Of a stretch of 11,092 bases of DNA, positions 5,699 to 11,092 are shown piece after piece (within the stretch, counting starts at the first letter, position 1; every line of letters starts with the position of its first letter). The notes beneath the pieces were generated by a model. The model searched no databases. It was not told the origin of the DNA and saw nothing but the letters and a program-made list of their open reading frames with translations. The position numbers and the translations under genes were made by a program. The stretch is taken from assembly GCA_003556525.1 (NCBI GenBank), contig PWRH01000076.1, positions 1 to 11,092 on the forward strand, written 5' to 3'. This DNA is from Candidatus Nealsoniibacteriota bacterium. Its GTDB lineage: Bacteria > Patescibacteriota > Minisyncoccia > Minisyncoccales > RBG-13-42-11.

Positions 5699-6151
5699 TT
5701 AATCAACCTTAATAATTTGATATTTTTTTAATCCACCCGGAGATTCAATTTCAAAAAAATCACCCTTTTTTTTACCTAAAATAGCTTTACCCAAAGGTGA
5801 TTCAAAAGATATTTTACCGTTTAAAACATCCGCTTCTTCCGGACCGACAATTTGAAACTTTTCTTCTTCTTTGCCTGATTTCAACAAAACAAAAGACCCT
5901 ATTTCCGCATTTTCGGTTTTCTTTTTTTTAATAATTTTAGCTTCGGAAAGAATTTTTTTTAACTCTTTTATTCTTGCCTCAACAAAACCTTGCTCTTCTT
6001 TGGCGGAATCATAAGCTGCATTTTCTCTTAAATCTCCTTGAGCAATAGCCTGATTCAGTCTTTCTGAAACTTTTTTTCTTTTCACTTTTTCCAAAAAACT
6101 AAGCTCTTTTTTTAATTTTTCCAAGCCCTGCTTGGTTAAATGTTTTATCAT
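5699..6151 (-). CDS. greA: Transcription elongation factor GreA
   Basis: The 150-residue protein has the two Gre parts: an N-terminal antiparallel coiled coil (about 1-75) and a C-terminal FKBP-like domain (about 80-150, with SPLGKAILGKKKGD). The coiled-coil tip carries GDLRENAAY (39-47), including the acidic pair Asp40 and Glu43 that in Gre factors places the metal for cleavage of backtracked RNA in the RNA polymerase secondary channel. Length is slightly below the usual 155-160 residues. An extended -10 (TGCTATAAT) ends 8 bases before the ATG and there is no ribosome binding site, suggesting a leaderless or nearly leaderless message. The coaD gene follows after six bases. Confidence 0.95.
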   Translation of the reverse strand: MIKHLTKQGLEKLKKELSFLEKVKRKKVSERLNQAIAQGDLRENAAYDSAKEEQGFVEARIKELKKILSEAKIIKKKKTENAEIGSFVLLKSGKEEEKFQIVGPEEADVLNGKISFESPLGKAILGKKKGDFFEIESPGGLKKYQIIKVD

Positions 6152-6159
6152 GATTAAAT

Positions 6160-6168
6160 ATTATAGCA
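6160..6168 (-). promoter_or_regulatory. Extended -10 promoter element of greA
   Basis: On the minus strand TGC (6168-6166) runs directly into a perfect TATAAT (6165-6160), 8 bases before the greA ATG. The best -35 at 17 bases (TAGTTT) is weak, as is common with extended -10 promoters. It lies in the 39-base gap after the SpoIIM-like gene. Confidence 0.65.
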
Positions 6169-6190
6169 TATTTATCTCTTAAAAACTATT

Positions 6191-6808
6191 TTATAGAAGA
6201 AACAATGGCGTAATAAAGGCCTCTATAAATGCCGCCAAAGCAAGTAAAGGAAGAATTATTTTAAAAAAAACAGTTAAGGCAAAATTTATTTCTTGAATAA
6301 TATTTTTTTCTTTTTTAAAAATTTTATTAAATAAAACCTCTGCCAACTTAAATCCGATTGCAGCGGATATAATTATTATCGGTACTTCAATAATGCCATG
6401 AGGCATTATTCCCAAGAAAAAAGCCCCCCAAGAAATCTCGGTTTTAATAATATAGGCAACAATACCGATAAGCATTCCGTTTACAGCTAAAGAAAACAAA
6501 GTGAAAATACCGAAAATCATTCCCAAAAAAATAATTAAAAAACAAGCCAAAGAATTATTTAAAAAAATAATCAAAAAATGGCCAACAGGAGAAAGATTGA
6601 TTATCGGGCTTAATTTTTCCGCCAATAAGTCAAAAAAATTGGTTGCCATAAAGTAAAAATTATGAGCGGAAAAATAACCAATTAGAATAAAAACCAAAAA
6701 AAATAATGAAGAAAAAATAATAAAACTTTTTAAAGAAAATAGATAGTCTTTAAAAGAGATAAGCTCTTTTTGGATTTTTCGGTTGAAATTTTTTAATAAT
6801 AAATTCAT
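6191..6808 (-). CDS. SpoIIM-family (DUF95) integral membrane protein
   Basis: The 205-residue protein has about five hydrophobic segments (about 29-48, 77-120 as two helices, 127-155 and 178-203). It shows the conserved family residues: FLNNSLA (82-88), a Gly-rich helix, AVNGMLIG (108-115), PHGIIEVP (136-143) and the C-terminal AAFIEAFITP (192-201). In Bacillus SpoIIM acts in septal peptidoglycan degradation during sporulation, but the family is wide in non-spore-formers, where its role is unknown. Nothing here points to sporulation. The start overlaps the tgt stop by four bases (ATGA), so it is translationally coupled to tgt. Confidence 0.88.
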   Translation of the reverse strand: MNLLLKNFNRKIQKELISFKDYLFSLKSFIIFSSLFFLVFILIGYFSAHNFYFMATNFFDLLAEKLSPIINLSPVGHFLIIFLNNSLACFLIIFLGMIFGIFTLFSLAVNGMLIGIVAYIIKTEISWGAFFLGIMPHGIIEVPIIIISAAIGFKLAEVLFNKIFKKEKNIIQEINFALTVFFKIILPLLALAAFIEAFITPLFLL

Positions 6809-7947
6809 TCTTCTTTTATTTTATTTCTTATTTTCTCTATAAAGCTGTTGAAGAAATAAAGATTATGGAAACTTAAAAGCTTTAGGGCGGTTATTTCTTT
6901 TGCCCTAAAAAGATGGGAAATATAATTTTTTTTGTAATTTTGGCAAACAAAACAAAAACATTTTTTATCCAAAGGCTCTTTATCTTTTAAAAATCGCTTG
7001 TCTTTGAGGTTTATTTTCCCGGAACCTATAAAAGCAATCCCCCGCCTGGCATAATGGGTTGGAACATTGCAGTCAAACAAGTCCACCCCCTGCTTAATTA
7101 TTTCCGGAATATCTTTGAGATAACCAACACCCAAAAGATGGCGCGGTTTTTCTTCGGGTAAATTTTTAATTACCCACCTAAGCATTTCAGTCATTTTGCC
7201 TTTATTGTCTCCAAATTCACCGCCGATTCCAAAACCGGGAAAACCTAAGCCGGCCATATATTGTGCGCTTTCTATTCTCAATTTCTTAAACCTGCCTCCC
7301 TGAATAACACCGAAAAGGCTTTGGTTTTTTTTGCTTATGCTTTTTAACTCAAAACACTCTTTGGCCCAGCGATGAGTTCTTTCTAAAGATTTTTTAGTGT
7401 ATTGATAATCGGCCACCGGCGAAGTGCATTCATCAAAGGCAAAAACAATGTTTGCTCCGATTTTTTCTTGAATTCCCATTGATTCTTTCGGCCCTAAAAA
7501 TATTTTTTTGCCATCGATAAAAGAGCGAAAAAAAACCCCGTCAGAGGTTATCTTTAAAAGTTTTGGCTGTTGGCCCAAGCTCACTTTTTCATTACCGGAT
7601 CTTTTTTTTAAAATTTTTCCAACACCATGGTCTCTGCCAAAACCCAAGCTAAAAACTTGAAAACCGCCCGAATCGGTCATTAAAGGTGCGGGCCAAGACA
7701 TAAACTTATGAAGCCCGCCCGACTTTTCAATAAAATCTTCTCCGGGTCTTAAATGCAAATGAAAGGTATTGGCAATCAATATTTGGCTTTTTGTTTCTTT
7801 AACTTCACCGCTGTCCAAGGTTTTAATAACAGCTTGGGTAGCAACAGGCACAAGACAAGGGGTTTCGACAAAACCATTATTTGTCTTTAAAATGCCCAGC
7901 CGGGCTTTGCTTTTTTTTGACTTCTTGATGATTTTAAATTCAATCAT
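6805..7947 (-). CDS. tgt: tRNA-guanine transglycosylase
   Basis: The 380-residue TIM-barrel enzyme exchanges guanine at tRNA position 34 for preQ1 or queuine in GUN-anticodon tRNAs. Visible motifs: MTDSGGFQVFSL (90-101, with Asp92), FDEC (171-174), GVIQGG (213-218), GIGGE (240-244) and VDLFDCNVPT (288-297), which holds the nucleophilic aspartate (DLFD). Zinc ligands Cys330, Cys332, Cys335 and His361 keep the spacing of known Tgt proteins. Two features are unusual: an insert of about 26 residues after FSLG (about 103-131), and VPTHYARRG where MPTRNARNG is common. The start lacks a Shine-Dalgarno sequence; a -10-like element ends 7 bases before it. The spoIIM-like gene overlaps its stop. Confidence 0.95.
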   Translation of the reverse strand: MIEFKIIKKSKKSKARLGILKTNNGFVETPCLVPVATQAVIKTLDSGEVKETKSQILIANTFHLHLRPGEDFIEKSGGLHKFMSWPAPLMTDSGGFQVFSLGFGRDHGVGKILKKRSGNEKVSLGQQPKLLKITSDGVFFRSFIDGKKIFLGPKESMGIQEKIGANIVFAFDECTSPVADYQYTKKSLERTHRWAKECFELKSISKKNQSLFGVIQGGRFKKLRIESAQYMAGLGFPGFGIGGEFGDNKGKMTEMLRWVIKNLPEEKPRHLLGVGYLKDIPEIIKQGVDLFDCNVPTHYARRGIAFIGSGKINLKDKRFLKDKEPLDKKCFCFVCQNYKKNYISHLFRAKEITALKLLSFHNLYFFNSFIEKIRNKIKEE

Positions 7948-7954
7948 ATTTTTT

Positions 7955-7983
7955 ATTCTGCCATCTTTAAAAAATTTTGTCTA
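7955..7983 (-). promoter_or_regulatory. Predicted promoter of tgt (near-leaderless)
   Basis: On the minus strand TAGACA (7983-7978) is 17 bases from CAGAAT (7960-7955), which is preceded by TGG as an extended -10. The -10 ends 7 bases before the tgt ATG, so the message would start about one base before it. The element lies just after the terminator of the lipid-kinase gene, where a promoter is needed. Confidence 0.5.
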
Positions 7984-7985
7984 TT

Positions 7986-8013
7986 AATAAAAAACCGGCA
8001 ATTATCACCGGTT
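7986..8013 (-). terminator. Intrinsic terminator overlapping the lipid-kinase stop codon
   Basis: AACCGG (7993-7998) pairs with CCGGTT (8008-8013) around a nine-base loop, and on the minus strand the stem is followed by TTTTTTATT. The stem includes two bases of the TAA stop codon of the kinase gene. Confidence 0.8.
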
Positions 8014-8935
8014 AATCAAATAAAAAAGGAGGTACTCTGACTTTAAGTTTTTTGGAAGAAAGAGAAATATAATAATCCTTTTTTGACGGAAAAACTTCTC
8101 CGTCAACTTGGCAGTCAATCTCTTTTAAAGAGGAAATTGAAACTGATTTTGCTTTAAAAAAAGAAACCTCTTTTAACTCAATGTGCTTACCCTTGATAAC
8201 TTTAATAAAATTATATAAAATCCTAAACTTGCTTGTTTTGGAAATCCAGCAAACATCAAGCTTATTGTCAAAAAAACTTGCCTCAGGTGCAATTTTAAAG
8301 TTTCCGCCATATTGAAGACCGTTGGCAACCGCAAAAATTAAATTTTCTTTTTTTAGCTTTAAGATTGAATCGTTATTGATAGTTGCTGTTATTTTTTGAA
8401 ATTCAAAAGAGAAAAAAATCTCACAAAACAAGGCAATTAAATAAAGCCATTTCTTGGGTAAAAAAATAAACTTTTTAATCTTAAGCGCCCGCTTAACAAT
8501 TTTAGCGTCAAGGCCAAACCCGACTATATTAACAAAAATATGTTTTCCATCTATTAATCCCAGATCAATCTCAGCCTCTTGACCGAACAAGGCAACCATC
8601 AAAGAAGAAACAAAGTCTTGAGGAATGCCGAGCCCTTTTGTAAAGTCATTGCCACTGCCTGCGGGAATAATTCCCAAAACGGTTTGGCTGCCGGCTAGAG
8701 CGGAAGATGCCAAGCTAATTGATCCGTCTCCGCCAACTATCAAAATATTTTTATCTTTTCTCTTTTTTACTTTTAATGCCAAATTGAAAATAGAATTTTC
8801 TCCACTTTGAGAACTCTCAATTATTTCCAAATCTTTTCCTGTTTTCTCGTAAATTAAACCTTTTAAATTTTCCAATTTTTTGGCAATACTCAAACTTTTT
8901 TTTCCGGGGTTTACAATAACCGTTATTTTTTCCAC
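8012..8935 (-). CDS. Diacylglycerol kinase-family lipid kinase (YegS/DgkB-like)
   Basis: The 307-residue soluble or membrane-peripheral kinase belongs to the DAGK catalytic-domain family, which phosphorylates diacylglycerol or related lipids using ATP. Motifs: VNPGKK (8-13), the nucleotide-binding GGDGSI (68-73), IIPAGSGNDFTKGLGIP (89-105), FVNIVGFGLDA (134-144), NGLQYGGNFKIAPEA (205-219) and CQVDGE (275-280). The family's GGDGT is GGDGS here, a conservative change. The start is a GTG at 8935, fixed by AAAGGAGG (8952-8945) nine bases upstream. It follows the acylphosphatase gene by 51 bases and is last in that unit. The exact lipid substrate cannot be read from sequence. Confidence 0.9.
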   Translation of the reverse strand: MEKITVIVNPGKKSLSIAKKLENLKGLIYEKTGKDLEIIESSQSGENSIFNLALKVKKRKDKNILIVGGDGSISLASSALAGSQTVLGIIPAGSGNDFTKGLGIPQDFVSSLMVALFGQEAEIDLGLIDGKHIFVNIVGFGLDAKIVKRALKIKKFIFLPKKWLYLIALFCEIFFSFEFQKITATINNDSILKLKKENLIFAVANGLQYGGNFKIAPEASFFDNKLDVCWISKTSKFRILYNFIKVIKGKHIELKEVSFFKAKSVSISSLKEIDCQVDGEVFPSKKDYYISLSSKKLKVRVPPFLFD

Positions 8936-8944
8936 ACTAAAAAA

Positions 8945-8952
8945 CCTCCTTT
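8945..8952 (-). promoter_or_regulatory. Shine-Dalgarno site selecting a GTG start
   Basis: AAAGGAGG on the minus strand lies nine bases before the GTG at 8935, supporting that non-ATG start for the lipid kinase. Confidence 0.8.
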
Positions 8953-8986
8953 CTTTTTTTTAATTTTTAAAAGAACTTTTTATAAA

Positions 8987-9289
8987 TTAAAGAACTTCAA
9001 ATCCACTAAACTCTCCCTTATATTCCTCCTTTATAGCTTCCATATCTTCAACCTTGGCAAAAACAGGTCCTTTTTTGCACCAATCAATTATTTGCTCAAC
9101 CATATTTTCCTCTCCTTCAAAAATGGCCTCTACCCGGCCATCACTAAGATTTCTAACCCAGCCAAAAACATTCAATTTTTTTGCCTTTTTTTTCGTACTT
9201 TTACGAAAATAAACTCCTTGAACCCTGCCGGAAACAAAAACATGAGTCCTTATTTTTTCTCGTTTGACTGCCTCTTCATTTAAAACCAT
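8987..9289 (-). CDS. acyP: Acylphosphatase
   Basis: The 100-residue protein is a typical small acylphosphatase (ferredoxin-like alpha/beta fold) that hydrolyses carboxyl-phosphate bonds such as in acetyl- or carbamoyl-phosphate. The signature GRVQGVYFR (21-29) supplies the phosphate-binding loop and catalytic Arg29. GWVRNLSDGRVE (43-54) supplies catalytic Asn47. The first ten residues extend beyond the usual family start, so the true start could be slightly downstream. The ATG at 9289 is two bases after the stop of a possible 31-residue reading frame, and no Shine-Dalgarno sequence lies close by. The lipid-kinase gene follows. Confidence 0.93.
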   Translation of the reverse strand: MVLNEEAVKREKIRTHVFVSGRVQGVYFRKSTKKKAKKLNVFGWVRNLSDGRVEAIFEGEENMVEQIIDWCKKGPVFAKVEDMEAIKEEYKGEFSGFEVL

Positions 9290-9291
9290 AA

Positions 9292-9387
9292 TTATCTTAT
9301 AAAAGCAGGCATCGCCTCCATTAAAAAATAAAGCGTTACCAGTAAAAGAATAATAAATATTATAATAAATTCAAACTTAAAAAACAT
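9292..9387 (-). CDS. Possible 31-residue single-helix membrane peptide
   Basis: An ATG at 9387 opens a 31-codon frame ending with TAA two bases before the acylphosphatase ATG. The peptide is MFFKFEF followed by an unbroken hydrophobic stretch (about residues 7-22, IIIFIILLLVTLYF), then MEAMPAFIR. The hydrophobic stretch is long enough for one membrane helix, and the tight spacing would suit translational coupling. Against it: no Shine-Dalgarno sequence, and T-rich DNA easily encodes hydrophobic peptides by chance. Confidence 0.35.
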   Translation of the reverse strand: MFFKFEFIIIFIILLLVTLYFLMEAMPAFIR

Positions 9388-9482
9388 ATTTTAAATTAAT
9401 AATTTTTAATGTATGCACCTGAATTCATTTTACCAAAAACCAAGAAAAAATAAATGAATAAAATATTTTATATTTGGTTGAA

Positions 9483-9557
9483 TGGTGCACGGTATAGGAA
9501 TTGAACCCATAGCCTTACGGATGTGAACCGTACGCTCTGCCATTGAGCTAACCGCGC
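9483..9557 (-). tRNA. tRNA-Val (anticodon CAC), CCA encoded
   Basis: The 75-base gene folds into a full cloverleaf: acceptor GCGCGGT with ACCGTGC (one G-U pair), D-stem GCTC/GAGC with a seven-base loop, anticodon stem TACGG/CCGTA with loop TTCACAT, a five-base variable loop, and T-arm ATGGG-TTCAATT-CCTAT (one G-U pair), then discriminator A and an encoded CCA. Loop position 33 is T and the anticodon is CAC, reading the valine codon GUG. It sits between the terminator of the surface-protein gene and the acylphosphatase unit. No clear promoter is seen in the 15 bases between terminator and tRNA, so some read-through may supply it. Confidence 0.95.
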
Positions 9558-9572
9558 ATAAATGAAGCAAAC

Positions 9573-9605
9573 AAAAAAAGAAAGTTTTTAAAACTTTCTT
9601 TTTTT
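9573..9605 (-). terminator. AT-rich intrinsic terminator after the surface-protein gene
   Basis: AAAGAAAGTTTT and AAAACTTTCTTT form a long inverted repeat centred near 9589, flanked by A and T runs. It starts 8 bases after the stop codon at 9613. The stem is AT-rich, so strength is uncertain, and its symmetry could let it work in both directions. Confidence 0.7.
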
Positions 9606-9612
9606 GATTAGA

Positions 9613-10650
9613 TTAAATTATTTTTTTTCTTAAAAAATCACGAGCCTTAATTTTACTTACTTCTACTTGTAGGGTTTTGTTTGATTTATAGGTTTGGTAT
9701 TGTTTTTTCCTAAAATCAAGCCATTTTTCAAAATTAACAATACGAGACTTAAATATCCAAACAATAAACAGAGCGGATATTAAAGGCAATAAAAAAGAGT
9801 CAAGAAAAATATTATTGGTCAGCCCTGTCGGCACCTGAGTAACTGCTCCGGCTACTGCTGATCTTGTTACAATAATTTCAACGTTGTCTGAAAGTGATTT
9901 ATCTCCTACTGAAACAGATGCGCTATTATTAAGCTTTGTTTGGCCAAAATCAAAATTATCAGCTCCGGCTACTTTTGCCCTAAAAGTCACGGTCTTTTTT
10001 TGGTTTGCGGAAATACTGCCAATATTAAGCCCTGTAATAATATTGCCTTGGGTTAAAACATTATCAACCCTTAAATCTCCATCATAAATTAATCCGGCAG
10101 GCAAAGAATCTTTAACAGTAACATTATTAATGGTGTTATTTCCCGCCCTTACAACTATTCCAAAAACAAGAACTTCACCTGGCTCAGCGCTAACCGACTC
10201 TAAAAAAGCTGTTGATTTGGAAAGGTTTCTTACTGTTTTTTTCATTGAAAAAACAGAGCCGGCACTATCTTGCGATCCTGTAGTAAAAGACCTGTTTGCA
10301 CCATAGGCGATGCCTGCTGAATTTTCAGCAACTGCCCTATATTGATAAACGGTTGAGGGCGAAAGACCACTAACCTCAAAACAATAAATTTTTGGGCTGG
10401 TTAATGTTTTTTTTGCTGTTTTTTCTCCATAATCCGCTGTTTTACCGTATTCAAACCAAACCGAAGTTGTCTTTTCACCTCCCATGTCTGTTAATTCTCC
10501 CACAAAATTAACTTTGGTGCCGTCAACAGTTGTGCTTGAGGGGCAGGTGGCTAAAGCATGATCAATAAAAAGTAAGCTAAAACCGGCAATTGTTACAACC
10601 AAAAACAAGCCAAAGCTAAAAAATAAATTTTTATTATTCTTTAATACCAT
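9613..10650 (-). CDS. Membrane-anchored surface protein with FN3-like and DUF11-like domains
   Basis: The 345-residue protein has a signal peptide (about 1-34; hydrophobic core 9-28, likely cleavage after ALA34). A fibronectin-III-like beta-sandwich follows (about 38-124, with SVWFEYGKTADYG and LSPSTVYQYRAVAENSAG), then a DUF11/conserved-repeat-like domain (about 155-262, with VTVKDSLPAGLIYDG at 177-191). A transmembrane helix (about 282-300) leads to a basic tail of about 45 residues, predicted to be inside the cell. The domains are typical of extracellular adhesion or cell-envelope proteins; the partner is unknown. It starts 8 bases after the stop of another secreted-type gene whose FN3-like segment is closely similar. 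A terminator follows. Confidence 0.85.
   Translation of the reverse strand: MVLKNNKNLFFSFGLFLVVTIAGFSLLFIDHALATCPSSTTVDGTKVNFVGELTDMGGEKTTSVWFEYGKTADYGEKTAKKTLTSPKIYCFEVSGLSPSTVYQYRAVAENSAGIAYGANRSFTTGSQDSAGSVFSMKKTVRNLSKSTAFLESVSAEPGEVLVFGIVVRAGNNTINNVTVKDSLPAGLIYDGDLRVDNVLTQGNIITGLNIGSISANQKKTVTFRAKVAGADNFDFGQTKLNNSASVSVGDKSLSDNVEIIVTRSAVAGAVTQVPTGLTNNIFLDSFLLPLISALFIVWIFKSRIVNFEKWLDFRKKQYQTYKSNKTLQVEVSKIKARDFLRKKII
10316..10339. repeat. Coding repeat, copy 1 (FN3-like RAVAENSAG segment)
   Basis: The 14 bases GCTGAATTTTCAGC at 10316-10329 and the following ACTGCCCTA recur at 11001-11023 with one intervening difference. Both copies encode the same RAVAENSAG strand of an FN3-like domain in adjacent genes, pointing to module duplication. 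Confidence 0.7.
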
Positions 10651-10657
10651 AATTAAT

Positions 10658-11092
10658 TTAATAGGTTGTAACTGCCGGCTTAGTTGTTACTGACGGAAGA
10701 GCAGCCCTTACATTAACAACAACAGAGTCAGTCAGCTCTATATCTCCTGCAGAGTTTTGACAAACAATAGTAAAATTATATGTTTTTACCTCTTCGATTT
10801 TAATCGCCTCTGAACCGGAAGAAGGCCTGGAACCGGACCAATCACCCGAAGCCTGACAAGAATCCATATTTTCCGAAGACCAAGTTAAATTGATGGAGCT
10901 TTCATAAGAAACAGTAATGGGTCCGTTTGAATTATTGGCCCTGATATTAAGTGAATAACACTCTGTTTTAAATGATTGGCGAGCCCCGTAAGAAGTGCCG
11001 GCTGAATTTTCAGCCACTGCCCTAAAATAATAAGTGGAACAGGGGTCCAAATTTTCAATCGTAGCACAAAAAACACCTGATCCATATTGTGA
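10658..11092 (-). CDS. Extracellular FN3/Ig-like surface protein, C-terminal part (cut by window edge)
   Basis: An open frame enters from the right edge and ends at 10658, leaving 144 residues with no start. Its first part (SQYGSGVFCATIENLDPC, then YYFRAVAENSAGTSYGARQSF) is the end of a fibronectin-III-like domain, closely matching the one in the next gene. It continues into an Ig-like domain (about residues 48-125 of the visible part) with SINLTWSSENMDSCQASGDW and a second cysteine in YNFTIVCQNSAG, which could form a disulfide outside the cell. It ends in a short Val/Thr-rich tail with no transmembrane helix or sorting motif. The next gene starts 7 bases after the stop codon, so the two are likely co-expressed and may act together on the cell surface. 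Confidence 0.8.
   Translation of the reverse strand, partial: SQYGSGVFCATIENLDPCSTYYFRAVAENSAGTSYGARQSFKTECYSLNIRANNSNGPITVSYESSINLTWSSENMDSCQASGDWSGSRPSSGSEAIKIEEVKTYNFTIVCQNSAGDIELTDSVVVNVRAALPSVTTKPAVTTY
11001..11024. repeat. Coding repeat, copy 2 (FN3-like RAVAENSAG segment)
   Basis: This is the partner of the repeat at 10316-10339, 685 bases away in the neighbouring surface-protein gene, in the same orientation and reading frame. Confidence 0.7.

Noticed and set aside
6191..6808. Evidence for sporulation from a SpoIIM homologue
   Set aside because: The family is widespread in non-spore-formers and no other sporulation gene is present in the window.
7769..7987. Plus-strand open frame of 72 codons antisense to tgt
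   Set aside because: The minus-strand tgt frame has all catalytic motifs across this region; the plus frame has no independent support.
8928..8936. Isolated DnaA-box match TTTTCCACA
   Set aside because: It is a single copy at the start of the lipid-kinase gene, with no cluster around it; used only as a warning about chance matches.
9388..9482. Promoter or terminator between the tRNA and the small frame
   Set aside because: A weak TTGGTA-17-TACATT candidate and a short AT-only palindrome can be found, but neither stands out from the AT-rich background.
9483..9557. tRNA-His as an alternative identity
   Set aside because: The anticodon loop TTCACAT places CAC, not GTG, at positions 34-36, and there is no extra 5' G typical of tRNA-His.

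Overview
This AT-rich window (roughly one-third G+C) carries every recognisable gene on the minus strand. It looks like a chromosomal segment of a Candidate Phyla Radiation / Patescibacteria (probably Parcubacteria-like) bacterium. That is an inference from gene content: compact genes, a membrane-tethered Clp-like ATPase with two small membrane partners, an archaeal-type pantetheine-phosphate adenylyltransferase, a SpoIIM-family protein in an evident non-sporulator, and surface proteins with fibronectin-III-like and DUF11-like modules. No insertion sequence, phage gene or CRISPR array is visible.

Layout in transcription order (right to left). At 11092-9613 are two adjacent secreted or membrane-anchored surface proteins, the first cut by the window edge, closed by a terminator. 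Next come tRNA-Val(CAC) (9557-9483), then a possible 31-residue membrane peptide, acylphosphatase and a DAGK-family lipid kinase (9387-8012), closed by a terminator that overlaps the last stop codon. Then tgt, spoIIM-like, greA and an archaeal-type coaD (7947-5228), with a 4-base overlap and short gaps. Next is a DksA/TraR-type zinc-finger gene with its own promoter, a leader of about 115 bases and its own terminator (5227-4657).

Directly after that terminator an operon begins: a DUF4258-like protein, two small membrane proteins and the large Clp-like AAA+ ATPase (4647-997), ending in a strong terminator. The genes touch or overlap, so they are probably made together. The ATPase has a degenerate first AAA+ domain, no aromatic pore loops and two N-terminal transmembrane helices. 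It looks like a membrane-bound mechanical or scaffolding ATPase rather than a ClpP-partner unfoldase, and this module is the best candidate here for an undescribed system.

The 248-base gap at 749-996 is the densest regulatory region: a near-consensus sigma-70 promoter for mraZ, overlaid by four GTGG-type MraZ boxes in helical phase, and three DnaA-box matches. mraZ is followed not by rsmH but by a gene for a secreted surface protein cut by the left edge.

Several genes (tgt, greA, probably the DUF4258 gene) have a -10 element ending only 7-8 bases before the start codon and no ribosome binding site, suggesting leaderless mRNAs. Others (the zinc-finger gene and the lipid kinase) have strong Shine-Dalgarno sequences.
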